In this document: one piece after another, positions 1-11,196 of the stretch
Layout of the letters: each line of letters starts with the position of its first letter
How positions within the stretch are numbered: the stretch's first letter is position 1
Source: Tulasnella sp. 424
Lineage: Eukaryota > Basidiomycota > Agaricomycetes > Cantharellales > Tulasnellaceae
DNA length: 64,000 bases
Assembly: GCA_019633425.1 (NCBI GenBank)
Contig: WSUB01000031.1
Location: forward strand, 1 to 64,000
Direction: 5' to 3'
Made by a program: the position numbers and the translations under genes
Notes under the pieces: generated by a model
What the model saw: only the letters and a program-made list of their open reading frames with translations
Told to the model about the DNA's origin: nothing
Databases searched by the model: none

Positions 1-2248
1 CGCAACCGCCGTTCAGGGTGAAATTCAAGAATGTCGACAAGCCCTCACTGATGCCCTCAAAGACTTAGACGTAAGTCATAGAAATACGACCGAATTTCAT
101 ACATATTCCTGAAACTTTACTTAGGGACGCATCTTGAACATCCTTTGCCTTCCTAGTGCTGAGATCTCCATTGTCAGCAAAGCCAAGTCTGATGCGTTCG
201 ACATACCTGGCGCGGTGGGTCTGACTCCGAGCTCATATCTCGTTATCGCTCAACCTAACCCTCTGATTATGTATTCCTTTGCGACAAAGAGGGCAGTTCT
301 CAATGAAGATATTGAGATATTAGACGATATAGATTTTGCCGCCCGCTTCCAAGAGACTTTTTGGCAGAGCTTGGTCAAAGTGGACCATGGAAAATCAGTC
401 CGAGTTGCAAAGTTATACTCCCCCACAGAAGACTCTAAACAGAAATTTCTGGAAGATATGAAATGGTTTTCAGAGAAAATATGGTTGGAGAGCTTCTTTA
501 CCTAACGATTTTCCAGCTCTCACTATCTGTTGAAAAGCTGTCCAAAAACAGCCCGCATATATGGGTACAATGCTGACTCGCAGACACCGTTTATTGTCTT
601 GACAATCAGTGAGTCTAAGTTAATGTTCGTCAACTTTCAATGCGTTAACCGCCTCCCAGGTTCAGTCCAGCCACTGATGGAACGCCTAGTCCAAATTTCA
701 CGGACAGACAATCAGAACTTTTGGATGGCGGGGTGGCGACTTGTAGGTTAAATCTTAAGCTCATCCTCTGCGTTGCTAATTTTCCGGCAGTTCCAGGACC
801 TGCATGTGAGACTCTGTCCCTCTGTAGTTTTTCATCGCTTAATATTTACTCCTCGAAAGAAAGCAGGAAGTTTCCTCTTTAGTGGGTCTACGGACGTGCG
901 CGGGGAGTACTCGCGCATTCAACGCTCCCTTGGGGTAAGAGATCTCGGTAACTTGCAACGGCGCCCATTGATGCCCCGTATCAATCTCGTAGGATCCAGC
1001 TGCAGGACAGACCGGTCAGCTTGTCGTCGCACCAGCCGAAAATAGCACCCGCATGTCATACACTGCTCAAAAGGACCTTGCAGCACACGCTATCCAGCAG
1101 GTTTGGTCAGATGTGAGAAACCAACGTTCACGTGCTCTTTCCCGACCCCACCTTGACTGATTATTTTGTAGTATCTACTCGTACAGACAGAAGGTAAAAG
1201 GCATTTATACGAAAAATACAGCTTTACCAAAGCATTTCGATTTCAGAGCAGCATAACCGACACCTTCGCCCCTTCCTCCTCGCTATGGCGACGGATCCTG
1301 AAGCTTTTCTGAAGTACCCTATAAACGGTTTGAAATCATCTCTTCAGGTTTCCGAAGCCATCTTTAAGTTCTGGCCACCTGTCGGGGAGCGATTCTTTCA
1401 GGCTATGAGCCGCCATTTTCCTTCCGATGTAATGGTCGGGGACGTGGGAATTTTGAAGGTTGCCGAAACAGGGGAAAATATAGGGGAAATCGAATTTCGT
1501 CGTTTAGGTAATCTCGTGGATTTGGCTGGTGTTGTCGAATTCCGTCCCCCGGGCGCCCCCACCGATTCTCCTAATATTTATCGGTGAGTTTGTGAATGAA
1601 TGCAATCTGTCGACTGCTTGCTCATTTTTGCGACTTTCAGGAAAGATATTTACGGCATGACAGAGGAGCCTTGGCAAACGGTTACCCTGCAAGTCGACTG
1701 GTGGTACCGTATCAATGGCGAAGAAGTCCAACTCCCAGGATTGGCAAAGCAATTCAAAACCCTTGGAGAGCAGTATGGTGTACCTCCGTCTTCCCTGGCG
1801 ATAGGTAGGTCCTCAATTCAACCCTGGCATCCCCACAGCTAAATTAGATCCAGTGTTAACGGCAAGCTATATGCTCAAGTCGAAACGCCCACAAGCCATG
1901 AGAGAATTACTTGAAGCAGGCCGTCCGATTCATCTCTATATGTCCTTTTCTCCGGAAAATCAATATCAGGGGGCTAAATGGTCGTTCCATGAATCCCCAC
2001 CCACGGAATCGGAGTCAGCCGCTGAGGCTACCATGTTAAGCGCCTTTAATTGTACGGAAATATTGGGGTGAGTGTCTCTGAACCCTGTTTGTCAACGAGT
2101 CGAAATTGACGTAACCACCAGCCAAGAAACGCGAGGATCAGTAAGGTACTTGCAACTTGAAGATGAGGACATCGCTTTCTATTTAAAGGAATCTGCGAAC
2201 GAAGGTGAAACAGATCACGCTGTGATCACAGGAGAGTCAAGCGATTAG
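1..2248 (+). CDS. Multi-exon protein of unknown function, 5' end outside window
   Basis: About eleven exons can be chained by phase-compatible short introns, from an open frame at base 2 to the stop at 2246-2248. The most secure exons are the one starting at about 125 and ending near 490, the one starting near 1245 and ending near 1582, 1642-1803, 1852-2068, and a last one ending at 2248. The N-terminal visible part contains a helical stretch (AVQGEIQECRQALTDALKDL). It is followed by a region (VRVAKLYSPTEDSKQKFLED, then TPFIVLTI) that resembles the small-lobe layout of kinase-like fungal proteins. No HRD or DFG motif is visible, so this is only a hint. The C-terminal half (from about MATDPEAFLKYPINGLKSS) is globular and unrecognised. 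One intron near 483-520 is short with a weak donor and could be wrong. The gene is certainly coding; its function is not inferred. Confidence 0.7.
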
Positions 2249-2299
2249 ATTACTTTTGATCTGTAACTTGTTGAGCGGTTCCGCTGTGCGTCTCGCGCA

Positions 2300-3400
2300 G
2301 GACCCGATACCTCTGCCGAAGGCGAATAAAATGCCTCCGACAGATGTAGTTTCGTCGGCTCAAAGCGGGATGTCCGATTGTCCACAATTGGATGTAACAC
2401 CACGATACATTCTGTATTTGCCACTATTTGATTTTCAACATGTCTGGGCTATTTCGAGGTAGACTTCTTTCCGAGTGGAAGGCATGTATAATCTCCACCC
2501 ATTTTCATTTGCATCTTTATTCGCGGGTTTGGATTAGCTTCTTTTGAGAACAGCGCTGCACGATTTTGCATACCCGCATGGACATTCGAGGCTCCAAGGA
2601 CTTGCTATTCCTGCCTCTTAGCGACCAAAGGGTCGATCATGACTCGCAGACGTCCTATCGCCTTTTCACAGCACGAAACCGTTCCTAAAAGATTTCCCTT
2701 GCTGTCTTGAACGTCGACGGCGACAGAATTGCCGCCACTCTGAGCCCGAGGACTGAACCAGAGTCTTTCCCCTTTTTCCTGAGTGGAGGCGTCTTCACTG
2801 AGCAATTTCAGATAGGCTCTTAGAAGGTTTATTCCAAGCGAAAACCAGTGATTACTTGCCTTTGCGGGAAGGTCTGCCATCCTGGGGTGAATGATGACCG
2901 AATAAGGAAGCCGTCGGACCGTCTTTATACTCTATAGTGCAGCAGGCGTTGGATTTGGGGTGCCGAATGCTTTCGCTGACCCGCAAGATAGCGAGGGGAA
3001 TCGGGTGCCGGATATGGGTGAACGGAAGCGGCGCATCTTTCACGTTGCCGCCAAAGGCCCTATCACAGAATAAGACGGAATCCTCAAATAAAGGAGCGTA
3101 TGATCGAATATCACTCCGTATTGCAGCGACCCGTTTTGAAAACACATAAGGCGGACGCGGCGGAAGTCGCGCTCTCAGAGCGGTTCAACAAAGAGTTGCT
3201 TTCGATCGAGATTGTTCATTGTACCTTTCCTTTTACCTTTGTTTTGTTTGTTGGGGTCAATAATAAATGTCTTTTGTAAGGAACAGCCGGCGGAGTCGGC
3301 TCTTCCTAAAGCGCCGGAGATCGCTGTGCTCGTAACACGTTTCGACTTTTTTGTACTAGTGGTTCCGCTTTTGAATTGCACTTTAGGCTGATATGCCACA
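2300..3400 (-). pseudogene. Copy A of a duplicated small locus (unknown ORFs)
   Basis: Three minus-strand coding-like blocks occur in the same order as in copy B (3790-5620). The block at 3399-3178 begins near VQFKSGT and contains the string KRVTSTAISG. The block at 2880-2605 is a 91-codon ORF from ATG (MADLPAKASNHWF) ending DPLVAKRQE. The block at 2462-2300 contains stop codons but matches the TWSEVEITYIAHDM-type block of copy B. The middle ORF contains the pattern VAVDVQDSKGNLLGTVS, equivalent to IALDIERSNGEHLGRFS in copy B. No family is recognised. The stops in the last block indicate decay, but the 91-aa ORF could still be expressed. Confidence 0.45.
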
Positions 3401-4061
3401 GCCTACGTTCGTCCCTTCGTCCTAATCCTTGCCTCCTGCCTTCTAGAGGCCCGCGAACTTTGTCATACTTAGGACCTTCTCTCCGTTTTAGTCGTCAGGC
3501 CTGGTCCCTCCCGACCGTCGGTTTCTTTGTTCGGACTCCTTGGGTGAAACCCCCCCCCCCTTCCGCGGGATGAATCACGACTTGGGAAAACCAGGCCTCT
3601 AGTGGGAGAAAACGTGGCGCGGCAGGGACGGGTATCGTGTTATTGGATGTTTTTTTTTGTTCCGTTGTAAGTACATGTACGAATGATCTAGATGATGAAG
3701 CGAAAACACAGCGAACCCTAGGCTCGTTCCCACCGTTTCTCCATCTGGTTCGATGTCGAAACGGCTGGGACCATTTGTCGCGTTTCACCTAGGACCCTGA
3801 ATTCAAACCCCGCCCCCTCACATTCTCAGTAACCTCGAGTCTGTCAAAGGAGATCAAACGACCCTGCCAGACGTAGTCTCGTCTGCTCGAAGTGGGATAC
3901 CAGACTGTCCATAATTGAGTGCGGTATTGAGCCAAATGCATTCTGTGTTTGCCACCATTTTGATTTTGCAGAAGATCCAACATGTCATGCGCAATATAAG
4001 TTATTTCGACCTCAGACCATGTTTCCGATTCCGGCAAGGGAAGGCGTGTGCAATTTACAAT

Positions 4062-4070
4062 CGATTTCGG
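4062..4070. repeat. Left target-site duplication candidate
   Basis: cgatttcgg immediately left of the 20-nt TIR. It matches cgattttgg (4641-4649) on the right except for one base. Confidence 0.6.
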
Positions 4071-4640
4071 GGATAATTCTATCCAGCAACACACAGCAAC
4101 GAAAGGCCTCTTCCGAACAACCACCAAGGGCATCAGGCCGGTCCTTACCTCTAGGATCGTCACCTCACGCGACTTGATGCCGCCGTCGCCGTCATGGACC
4201 TTGTATGGTACGAGACCGACGCCGCGTTGTCGTCGTCGACGACGGTGGTGAGGGCGCCAGGCGAACTTTTAGCACAAGTAGATAGGTTATATTTTAAAGC
4301 ATACACTCATTTGTTATCAGTGTCCGTCACTGGTGCCTAAATTTTACGTGGTCATTGCACTGGGACCGGTCGCCGTCAGGGCGCACATCCCTCACTTTTT
4401 TTCTATAGCTGATAGAATATTTAAAAAAATGTTACATTGGTGCAGTGTGTAAAGATGAGTATTTATCATGGGTCGAGGATGTGAGCGACAGCAAGTAAGT
4501 GAATGTTCGCCTTGCAGTGCATCCTCACCACCGTTAACGACGACGACGACGGCGATCACGCCGCGTCAGGTGAGGACCCTGATACCCTTGGGGGTTGCTC
4601 GGAGGTTGCTATCGCTGTGGGTTGCTGGATAGAATTATCC
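4071..4640. mobile_element. Non-autonomous TIR element (MITE / foldback-like), 570 bp
   Basis: The ends are perfect 20-nt inverted repeats: ggataattctatccagcaac at 4071-4090 and its reverse complement at 4621-4640. Diverged inverted similarity extends inward about 150-190 bp on each side, including GAC-rich trinucleotide tracts near 4218-4250 and 4535-4555. A 230-bp AT-richer core carries no credible ORF. The flanks cgatttcgg (4062-4070) and cgattttgg (4641-4649) are a candidate 9-bp target-site duplication with one mismatch. The paralogous locus at about 2500-2525 lacks the element, giving an empty site. A 9-bp duplication with long TIRs is typical of Mutator-like elements; superfamily assignment is inference. 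Confidence 0.75.
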
Positions 4641-4649
4641 CGATTTTGG
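4641..4649. repeat. Right target-site duplication candidate
   Basis: cgattttgg immediately right of the inverted TIR. It is also the sequence that best aligns with the unoccupied paralogous site in copy A. Confidence 0.6.
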
Positions 4650-5620
4650 ACGCAGCTATTCAATTCGTCAGTTTGGAAAAGCTTCTTTCGAGAAAGCGTG
4701 GTCTGGTTTTGCGTACCGGCACGAACAGGCCCGAGCACCTTCGCCCGCTACCGCCACCGAATCAATCAAATGCTGGATCGTAGTCTCCAAACCTCCTACA
4801 GCCCCGCTGCAGAGTGAAAATCTTCCTAAATGCTCTCCGTTGCTGCGTTCAATATCTAGAGCGATTGGGTTCTGAGAGCGAATGATTGTGACCCTAATAT
4901 TGTCCAGCATATTCTGTTCGTGTGTCGCAGTTCGCGAAGTGGAAGTCTCTCCACGTAAGGAGGTGAGAATCTGATAGGTCTTGAGAAGGTTGAGCGCAAA
5001 CGAAAACAGTGATCACTTGCCTGCTTGAGAGAGTTTTCCATACTGGGCGATAGAGGTGATGATGACAGAATAAGGAAGCCCCCCCGACAGTCAGATACTT
5101 TCAGGTGCTATAAAGCGTTGAGATCGAGGTATGAATCGCCTTTACCGATCCAAAAGACAGCGGGGGCGTCGGATGTCGGGCGGGGATGAGCGGAAACCGC
5201 ATGCGGAAGCGAGACCATCGTCGTTTCTTAAAGAGCATCGATCATGAATAAGGGATAATTTGTCCAACTCAGCAGCGTTCCGACTAAAATGAGTTTGAGA
5301 TCGAGAATTGCGCCGGACCGCTGGCCAAAGTTGGTACTACCGAAGGCGGGACGCGGCGGACCTCGCGTTCTCTAAAAAGCTTCGGCTTTGATCGAAATAT
5401 CGCCTCTTCCTGTTTAGTTGAATTGAATTGTTTCTCATCCAAATCATTCATCCGCAACAGAGGACGGAGTCGACTCTGCCCCGAACCGCTAAAGTTCGCC
5501 GTGCTCGTGACAGACTTCGGCTTTCGTACTCCTCTCCTGGTTCCACTTTTGAATTGCACTTTGGTTCAACGTACATCCTGCTCGGTTCCGGTTCTGCCTA
5601 TCTTCTGCTTTTCGATGCTG

Positions 5621-6791
5621 GCTCCTAGTCTCTATTGCGATGACGGGCAATAGGACAATATCTTAGTTTATCTCTTCAGACTAATCGAGCACTCCCTCGG
5701 TTCGCGCTCGAACAGGCCTGTTGGTTCCAATCCTTACGTCCCCTCGTCTGGAAGCGGGCTCGTCCTGCTTAGACCTCGTCTCCGCTTTGTGTCATGTCCT
5801 TCCCAAACACCTGACTTCTCGGGTTGCCTTTTCGGATCTTTCATATCTTGGGTCGCGGGTGTCGATAACCCCCAAGAGCCCTCGGATCACGGGCCCGGAA
5901 AACACGTAGAAGAAAATAAGGCACCCGTCACGGTCCATTGCCCACATCGCATTGATGAATGTGAATCCCCCCTCTTTGGTTGTATATGTGTAGTTCCAAT
6001 GACGATGCAAAAACCCAGTGGATCCTATTGTTGCCCAGCGCTACGCGCGTGCCGCGCGGGGAAGGAAAAGGCAGACGCCTTTTGTATGATGAACCAAGAA
6101 ACCCGCCGCCTACGCCAGCACGCAGGGTAGGTACAAAATGACTTCGGGACATGAGATCAGGAGAGTACTTTATTGTACGGAAACGATTTTGAACATCGTT
6201 AGGCTGTAACGAAGCGCAAAAAATGTACCACTTCGCGGAAATTGGGCAGCGTTGGCTGCCATAGAGAATGTAAGTTGAAGTGAGTAGCAGTTTCGCAATA
6301 AACGACTAGATAGGTTAACTACTGAAGCATTATTGCCTGGGATTCACCTTTCAAAAGCGATCCTACCTATGTAGCAGTGGTTCTTTTGGCTCTCCCTTGC
6401 CATCGACGGACGTTTCATTGGGCTTGAGGCCTGAGCCGTCATCCACGCGCTCTTCTTGGCATCGCAACATCCCCTCTTCTTCTATCAGTAGTTAGTGGGT
6501 ATAAGCAGAATATCTAGGCTGCTGTGTCCCAGCTCAATTTGGTGACCTTGAGCGTCTGATGGCGCGATTTCTCTGTGGGAAATAAGAAATGATAGACGGT
6601 CAATGACGCATATAGGTTCAAGGAGAGCGAGTCCGATGCAGTAGAGAGAAAACAAAACTTGAACCTATAAGAGAAATTCGAACCGGACTTGAAGATTGCC
6701 GCTTGGGCGGTTAAAATGAGACAGGTGCGGCGAAGTTCCCGCGGTTAGGGAGATTTCTGCTGGCAGAAGGGTCCTTGGACAGCAGTCCACA
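5621..6791. other. Intergenic, upstream of the GT90 gene
   Basis: About 1.2 kb with only short frames lacking coding character on either strand. The last 250 bp before 6792 presumably hold the GT90 promoter, but no decisive motif is seen. Confidence 0.5.
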
Positions 6792-9121
6792 ATGCAACGA
6801 CCGAGGATCCAACCAATCCTTCACCCTCCTTCACCGACCTCGCCCGCCATGGGTGGCTTTCCACTCTCTCTTGCCAATCCAAGAACTCGCCTTGCCGTCA
6901 TCCTCACCACCTTCTTCGCCCTCGCCTTCCTCATTCTCGCTCCACGATCCTCTTCCGACGACTACACATCCTCGGGCCCAAGTTCGCGTACGGACTCATG
7001 GAAAGCGTCTGCGAACCGTTGGCTTGGCTGGTCGGAAACGAAGAAGGCTGACGAAATGCAGCATCCCATCCCAAAGCTTATGCACGAAGCCCAGGCCAAC
7101 TTCCGCTCCCTCATCACCAAGCAAAGCAAGACGCTCTCAGCAGCGGTCAAGGAATACAAGCGACGCTACAAGAGGGATCCTCCTAAAGGATTTGACGAAT
7201 GGTTCGAGTTCGCTCAGGCGAACAAAGCTAAAATTATCGACGAATACGACAGCCTCGTCGGGGATCTGGAGCCATTTTGGGGCATGAGCGGCGCAGAACT
7301 GAGGCGTCGCGCTTTGCAAGTGAGTCTCGTCACTCGCTTTCTTCCGTTCATGTCATTTTGACGCGTAATTGTCATTCAAAAAAGATTGGCTCTCTTCCCT
7401 CCGTTGATCTGGTCAGGCTCGTCGGTGGCAAGACGGTTACGGTCAATCTCGAAAAAGGCTACGAGGATGCCGAGGTCAGCGCCCGTGCCAAGGGTTTCCG
7501 TGTCATGATGGAGAAATTCCAGGCAAAGGTAAGCTGTTTGTTGACAGCGATTGCTAGCGGGCGAGCTGAGCGCGCGTTTTCGGAAACGGCATAGCTACCG
7601 GATATGGACTTCCCGATCAACGCCAAAGCCGAAGGTCGCATTCTCGTTCCATGGGAAAATAACAAGTATCCCAACACCACGAAACAAGATTCTTCGGGCG
7701 GTGTCGAGGATATGCTCGGTGGTCCTTTCATTCCTGACTGGAGGGGAGATGGCTCCGTTTGGGAAGCTTACCGCAAGACCTGTTCACCAACCTCTCAAGC
7801 TCGTCGGCTCTTTGGTGCTCTCCGCCCCAATAGCAACACCGCTCAACGGCCCCTCAACCGACTTGAGGCGGCTACCATCGGTGATGGGCTCCCCAGTCGA
7901 CCCGATGGCGACTTCTCCTTCCAGGAAACTGTAGATGACCGATTCGATTTTTGCGCTCATCCGTGGGCGAGGTTCAATCAAGGTCACTTCTTCTCGGATT
8001 GGAGGACCATTCCTGTTCTGTATCCTATGTTCTCCCCTGCAAAGGGTGACGGTTACAGCGATATCATGATCCCCAGTCATTACTACTACTCTTCGACCAA
8101 GCGGTACACGTACGGTTGGGTAAGTTTATCATGCTACTTTACGTCTCTCCAGCTCCGCTCACATAAAACCTCCTGTACACTAGGACCCTGTGAACATGGT
8201 GCTTTCGGATGACGACGAGAACGAACAACCTTGGGACAAGAAGAAGGACCTGATCTTTTGGCGAGGTGCTACGACGGGAGGCGGTAGTTCTCCGCCCGGT
8301 TTCCTGGCTCAATATCAGCGCCACCGCTTCATCAAGATGACCTCGGACACGTCCGACACCAACCGCACTGTGGTGTTCCCGTACCCAGAGGGATCGAACG
8401 AATACGCATACGCCAAGATACCTGTAACCAAGCTGAACTCGGAGATTATGGATACCGCCTTCACGAAAGCTGTTGGGTGCACCCAGTACCCCGGTGGTTG
8501 TGATGGCATGAGAAAAGACCATCGGTTCGCTGACGCGGTGCCACTCGGAGAGCATTGGAAGTACAAGTATCTCATCGACTTTGACGGAATGGGTTATTCG
8601 GCCCGTTTGTTTGCTTTCTTGATGAGCGAGAGCGCCGTCATCAAGAGCACCGTCTATCGAGAATTCTTCTCGGATTGGATCCAACCATGGTCAGTCCACT
8701 CGAGCCCTCTTGGAAATTAATGCGCCCTACTGACTTGCATTATTTATGCAGGTTGCACTACATTCCCCTGTCCTCCCACTATTCCGAGATCTACAACATC
8801 CACGCGTACTTCTCTGGAGCATCCCCTTCCATGCTTGAGGCCGTCAACAAAGCCAACCAGACCACTAACCAGGAAGTCAAGGTTGTTACCGACGCATGGC
8901 ATGATGGGGATGCACAGCTCAGAAAGATCGCCCGAGCGGGTAGGAAGTGGAAGATGACTATCGGGAGAAAGGTGGATATGGAGAGTGAGTATTACTGTGT
9001 TTCGTTTTCCTTCTGTATCGGAGCTGACGCCTCTTGTTACGCAGTTTATGTGTACCGGTTATGCTTAGAATACGCTCGGCTTTGGTCAGACGATAGAGAA
9101 GCCATGAGCTACAAAGGTTAA
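6792..9121 (+). CDS. CAP10-domain glycosyltransferase, family GT90
   Basis: Six exons, all phase-checked: 6792-7319, 7385-7528, 7595-8119, 8184-8689, 8752-8984, 9045-9121 (670 aa). The N terminus is type II: a short cytosolic tail, a membrane segment at about residues 33-50 (LAVILTTFFALAFLILA), then a Ser-rich stem. This fits a Golgi-lumen enzyme. CAP10/GT90 signatures are KKDLIFWRGATTGG and KYKYLIDFDGMGYSARLFA, followed by ESAVIKSTVYREFFSDW and PWLHYIPLSSHYSEIY. These correspond to the nucleotide-sugar-binding and acceptor regions of the family. Known members (Cryptococcus CAP10 family, beta-xylosyltransferase Cxt1, POGLUT) transfer xylose or glucose; the sugar used here cannot be told. The gene is convergent with the UDP-glycosyltransferase at 9345. 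Confidence 0.93.
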
Positions 9122-9344
9122 AAAAACCCCCGCCGCTGTGATAGATTGGTCGGCGAGTCCCTTCTATTTGTATGATACCGACTATTTTGTACTACCTTAT
9201 TTTCCTTCGTCATGGTTTATCGAAGATAGTCTTGGGTGGTCATCGTCTCTTGTTCCTAGCGCGAGCTCTCGTGATGCAAGATGGGTTCCCAATAGCAATA
9301 ACTCTATTCAATTCTGACAAGTTGGCGCGAGTATCAGACAGCCC

Positions 9345-11196
9345 CTAATCCTTAGGTGTTCCGAACTCCACTAAAGCCTTCAGCGCTAAGTCCGCCGAAC
9401 CACCAGGCGCCTTCGCCTCAAGGAACTTCCTTTGCATGGCTAAGATGTTCCTTCTCTTTCGTTGTCCAACTTCACCTTTGAGGTCGGCGAGGATCTGGCG
9501 GATTTCTGCTGCAATGGCTTCGTCTGTGCCGATGACTTTCCCGCCTCGGTGAGGAGGACGGGCGCCTGGGCCCGTGCGAACCTGAAGGCCGGAGAGACTT
9601 GAGGTTAGTAATGACGCTCCGTGGAAGGTCTGGCGACTTACTTGGACCAATTCGAAGGCAGCGTCGAGCTACAGAGGAGGGCAACGATGGGTCTCGCTGA
9701 GCTTCTGATCGCAGTCTCGTTGGCGGACAGTGGATACTCACATTCTCAGTCAAGTATGCGGCGTGGACCGGTTGATCGGCCGCAAAAGGCCAGAAGATGC
9801 CGATTACGCCATACATGATGATCTCAAAAGTCGACCCTGCACCGCCGTGCGTCAACATGGCTCCCAAGTTGGGGTGAGCCAAGACTTCTTGTTGAGGGAC
9901 AAAGTCCGCGATCATGGCGATATCAGGGTTCTCCGCTATAGCCGATTCGGTCTCCTTTGAAAGCGGAGCCGCAGCGTAGCCCATTGCAGCCCGACTGAAG
10001 ATGAAAGGTGTCTTCGTCTCCAAGAGGGTTTTCAAGAGGACCTCGACCTGATTCGGGTGAGTGAAGGGGTAGAAAACGGTCCCAAAGGAGATCAGGATGA
10101 CGGATTTGGGAGGTTGGGAGTCGAGGAAGGTGAATATTTGGTGAAGGGGTGTTCAGCGGGTAAAAGAGGAGGTGGAGATTGGGACGTTGGAGAGACGGAG
10201 AGTTGTGGACCGACAAGGAAGAATTTTTTGTGGAGTTTATCTGTGTACCAATGACGCAGGGCCTCGGTACTCTTGGGCTCGAATGCATCGATGCCGGGCA
10301 TCATGGAACCATCCGCCCATTCGACAGCTTGTCTGTGTGAGCCAATTTGAAATGAAAGGCGGGCGTTGGAGAAGGGCCAACTTCGGTGAGCGTCCGCCGC
10401 ATGATACAGGTAGACATAGCCTGACTAACCTTGTGCTTGCCATTAGAATTGGTACGATAGGTGGTTGGGGGAGATCTTGTGGGTGCATTTCGTAGTCGTA
10501 GAGCTGCACTCCTTCCGGATTAGGCTGCAGCACTCCTGGATGCTCCGCGTGCAAGCTATCGGCAACTTCCTCAAAGGTCTTTCCACCTGCTCCGGCACCT
10601 CCCTCCATCGCGGCCTTTGTGTCGGCTTCCCAATTGCCGAGCCCTCCAAGCTCAGGTGGACCATAATGCCGAATGAAAGAACCCACGGTGGGAGCAAAGC
10701 TATGGATTAACTTGACTTCCGGTGAGATTTCTTTGATATTTTTGCCAACGAGGGGACTGAACATGTCGCAGATGAACAAAGTTGGTTTGGGGAGGTCCTT
10801 GAAGTCGTATTGCTTTTCGGTTGCTGTACACGTCACGACGCCCTTTTGCAAGATGATTCTATACGCCTCGGGAACGAACTTGGCCAAATCGAGGAAGATA
10901 TCCTTGAGAGCTTCCAGCGAAGGTTTCGGCTCGTTTTGCGACACTCCGATGACACGAATTCGTTCGGAGATGACGTCGGGTGATAGGTGAGATCGACCGA
11001 GTTCGTCGTTGACGAACCCAACGAAGGTCTTATGAGCGAATATGGTAAAAATGAGATCTTGATTCTCCCGGATGAGAGCAGCAACTACCCCCAGCATTGG
11101 GCGAGAGTGGCTGAGAGCAGTGAAGGTGCTTGCGATGAAGTGGAGAGGCTGGGGGGACATCGTCACGTCGGATGAGTTGCTCGATTTGAGAGACAT
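9345..11196 (-). pseudogene. UDP-glycosyltransferase (GT1), frameshifted
   Basis: Exons on the minus strand: 11196-10430, 10332-9742, 9668-9642 (27 nt, LDAAFELVQ) and 9581-9345. The N-terminal half is acceptor-binding (begins MSLKSSNSSDVTMSPQPLHF). The C-terminal half has the nucleotide-sugar signature: FVPQQEVLAHPNLGAMLTHG followed by GAGSTFEIIMYGV and PFAADQPVHAAYL, a variant of the UGT box. Exon lengths sum to 1622 nt, which is not a multiple of three. The frame LLPAEHPFTKYSP must switch to IFTFLDSQPPKSVILISFGT near 10115-10150, where no GT-AG intron is possible because there is no AG in the stretch. One base is missing (or two are extra): a recent pseudogene or a sequence error. Otherwise it would be a soluble or membrane-associated glycosyltransferase of lipids or secondary metabolites. 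Confidence 0.85.

Larger units (their letters stand above)
3789..5620 (-). pseudogene. Copy B of the duplicated small locus, interrupted by an inverted-repeat element
   Basis: Same block order as copy A on the minus strand. The 5559-5284 block has VQFKSGT and KSVTSTA. The ATG at 5041 (MENSLKQ) leads to the 4910-4668 block with IALDIERSNGEHLGRFS. The 4163-3789 block has VEITYIAHDM, QNQNGG and YRTQLWTVWYP. Between the second and third blocks lies a 570-bp element (4071-4640). The 5041 and 4910 frames are joined only if a 41-nt segment beginning GCAAGT and ending AAG is removed, or if a frameshift is assumed. The unit is therefore probably broken, although individual blocks are open. Function is unknown. 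Confidence 0.45.

Noticed and set aside
6775..7287. 170-codon plus-strand frame overlapping GT90
   Set aside because: Frame-shifted shadow of GT90 exon 1; the chosen frame has the membrane anchor and continues into the CAP10 domain.
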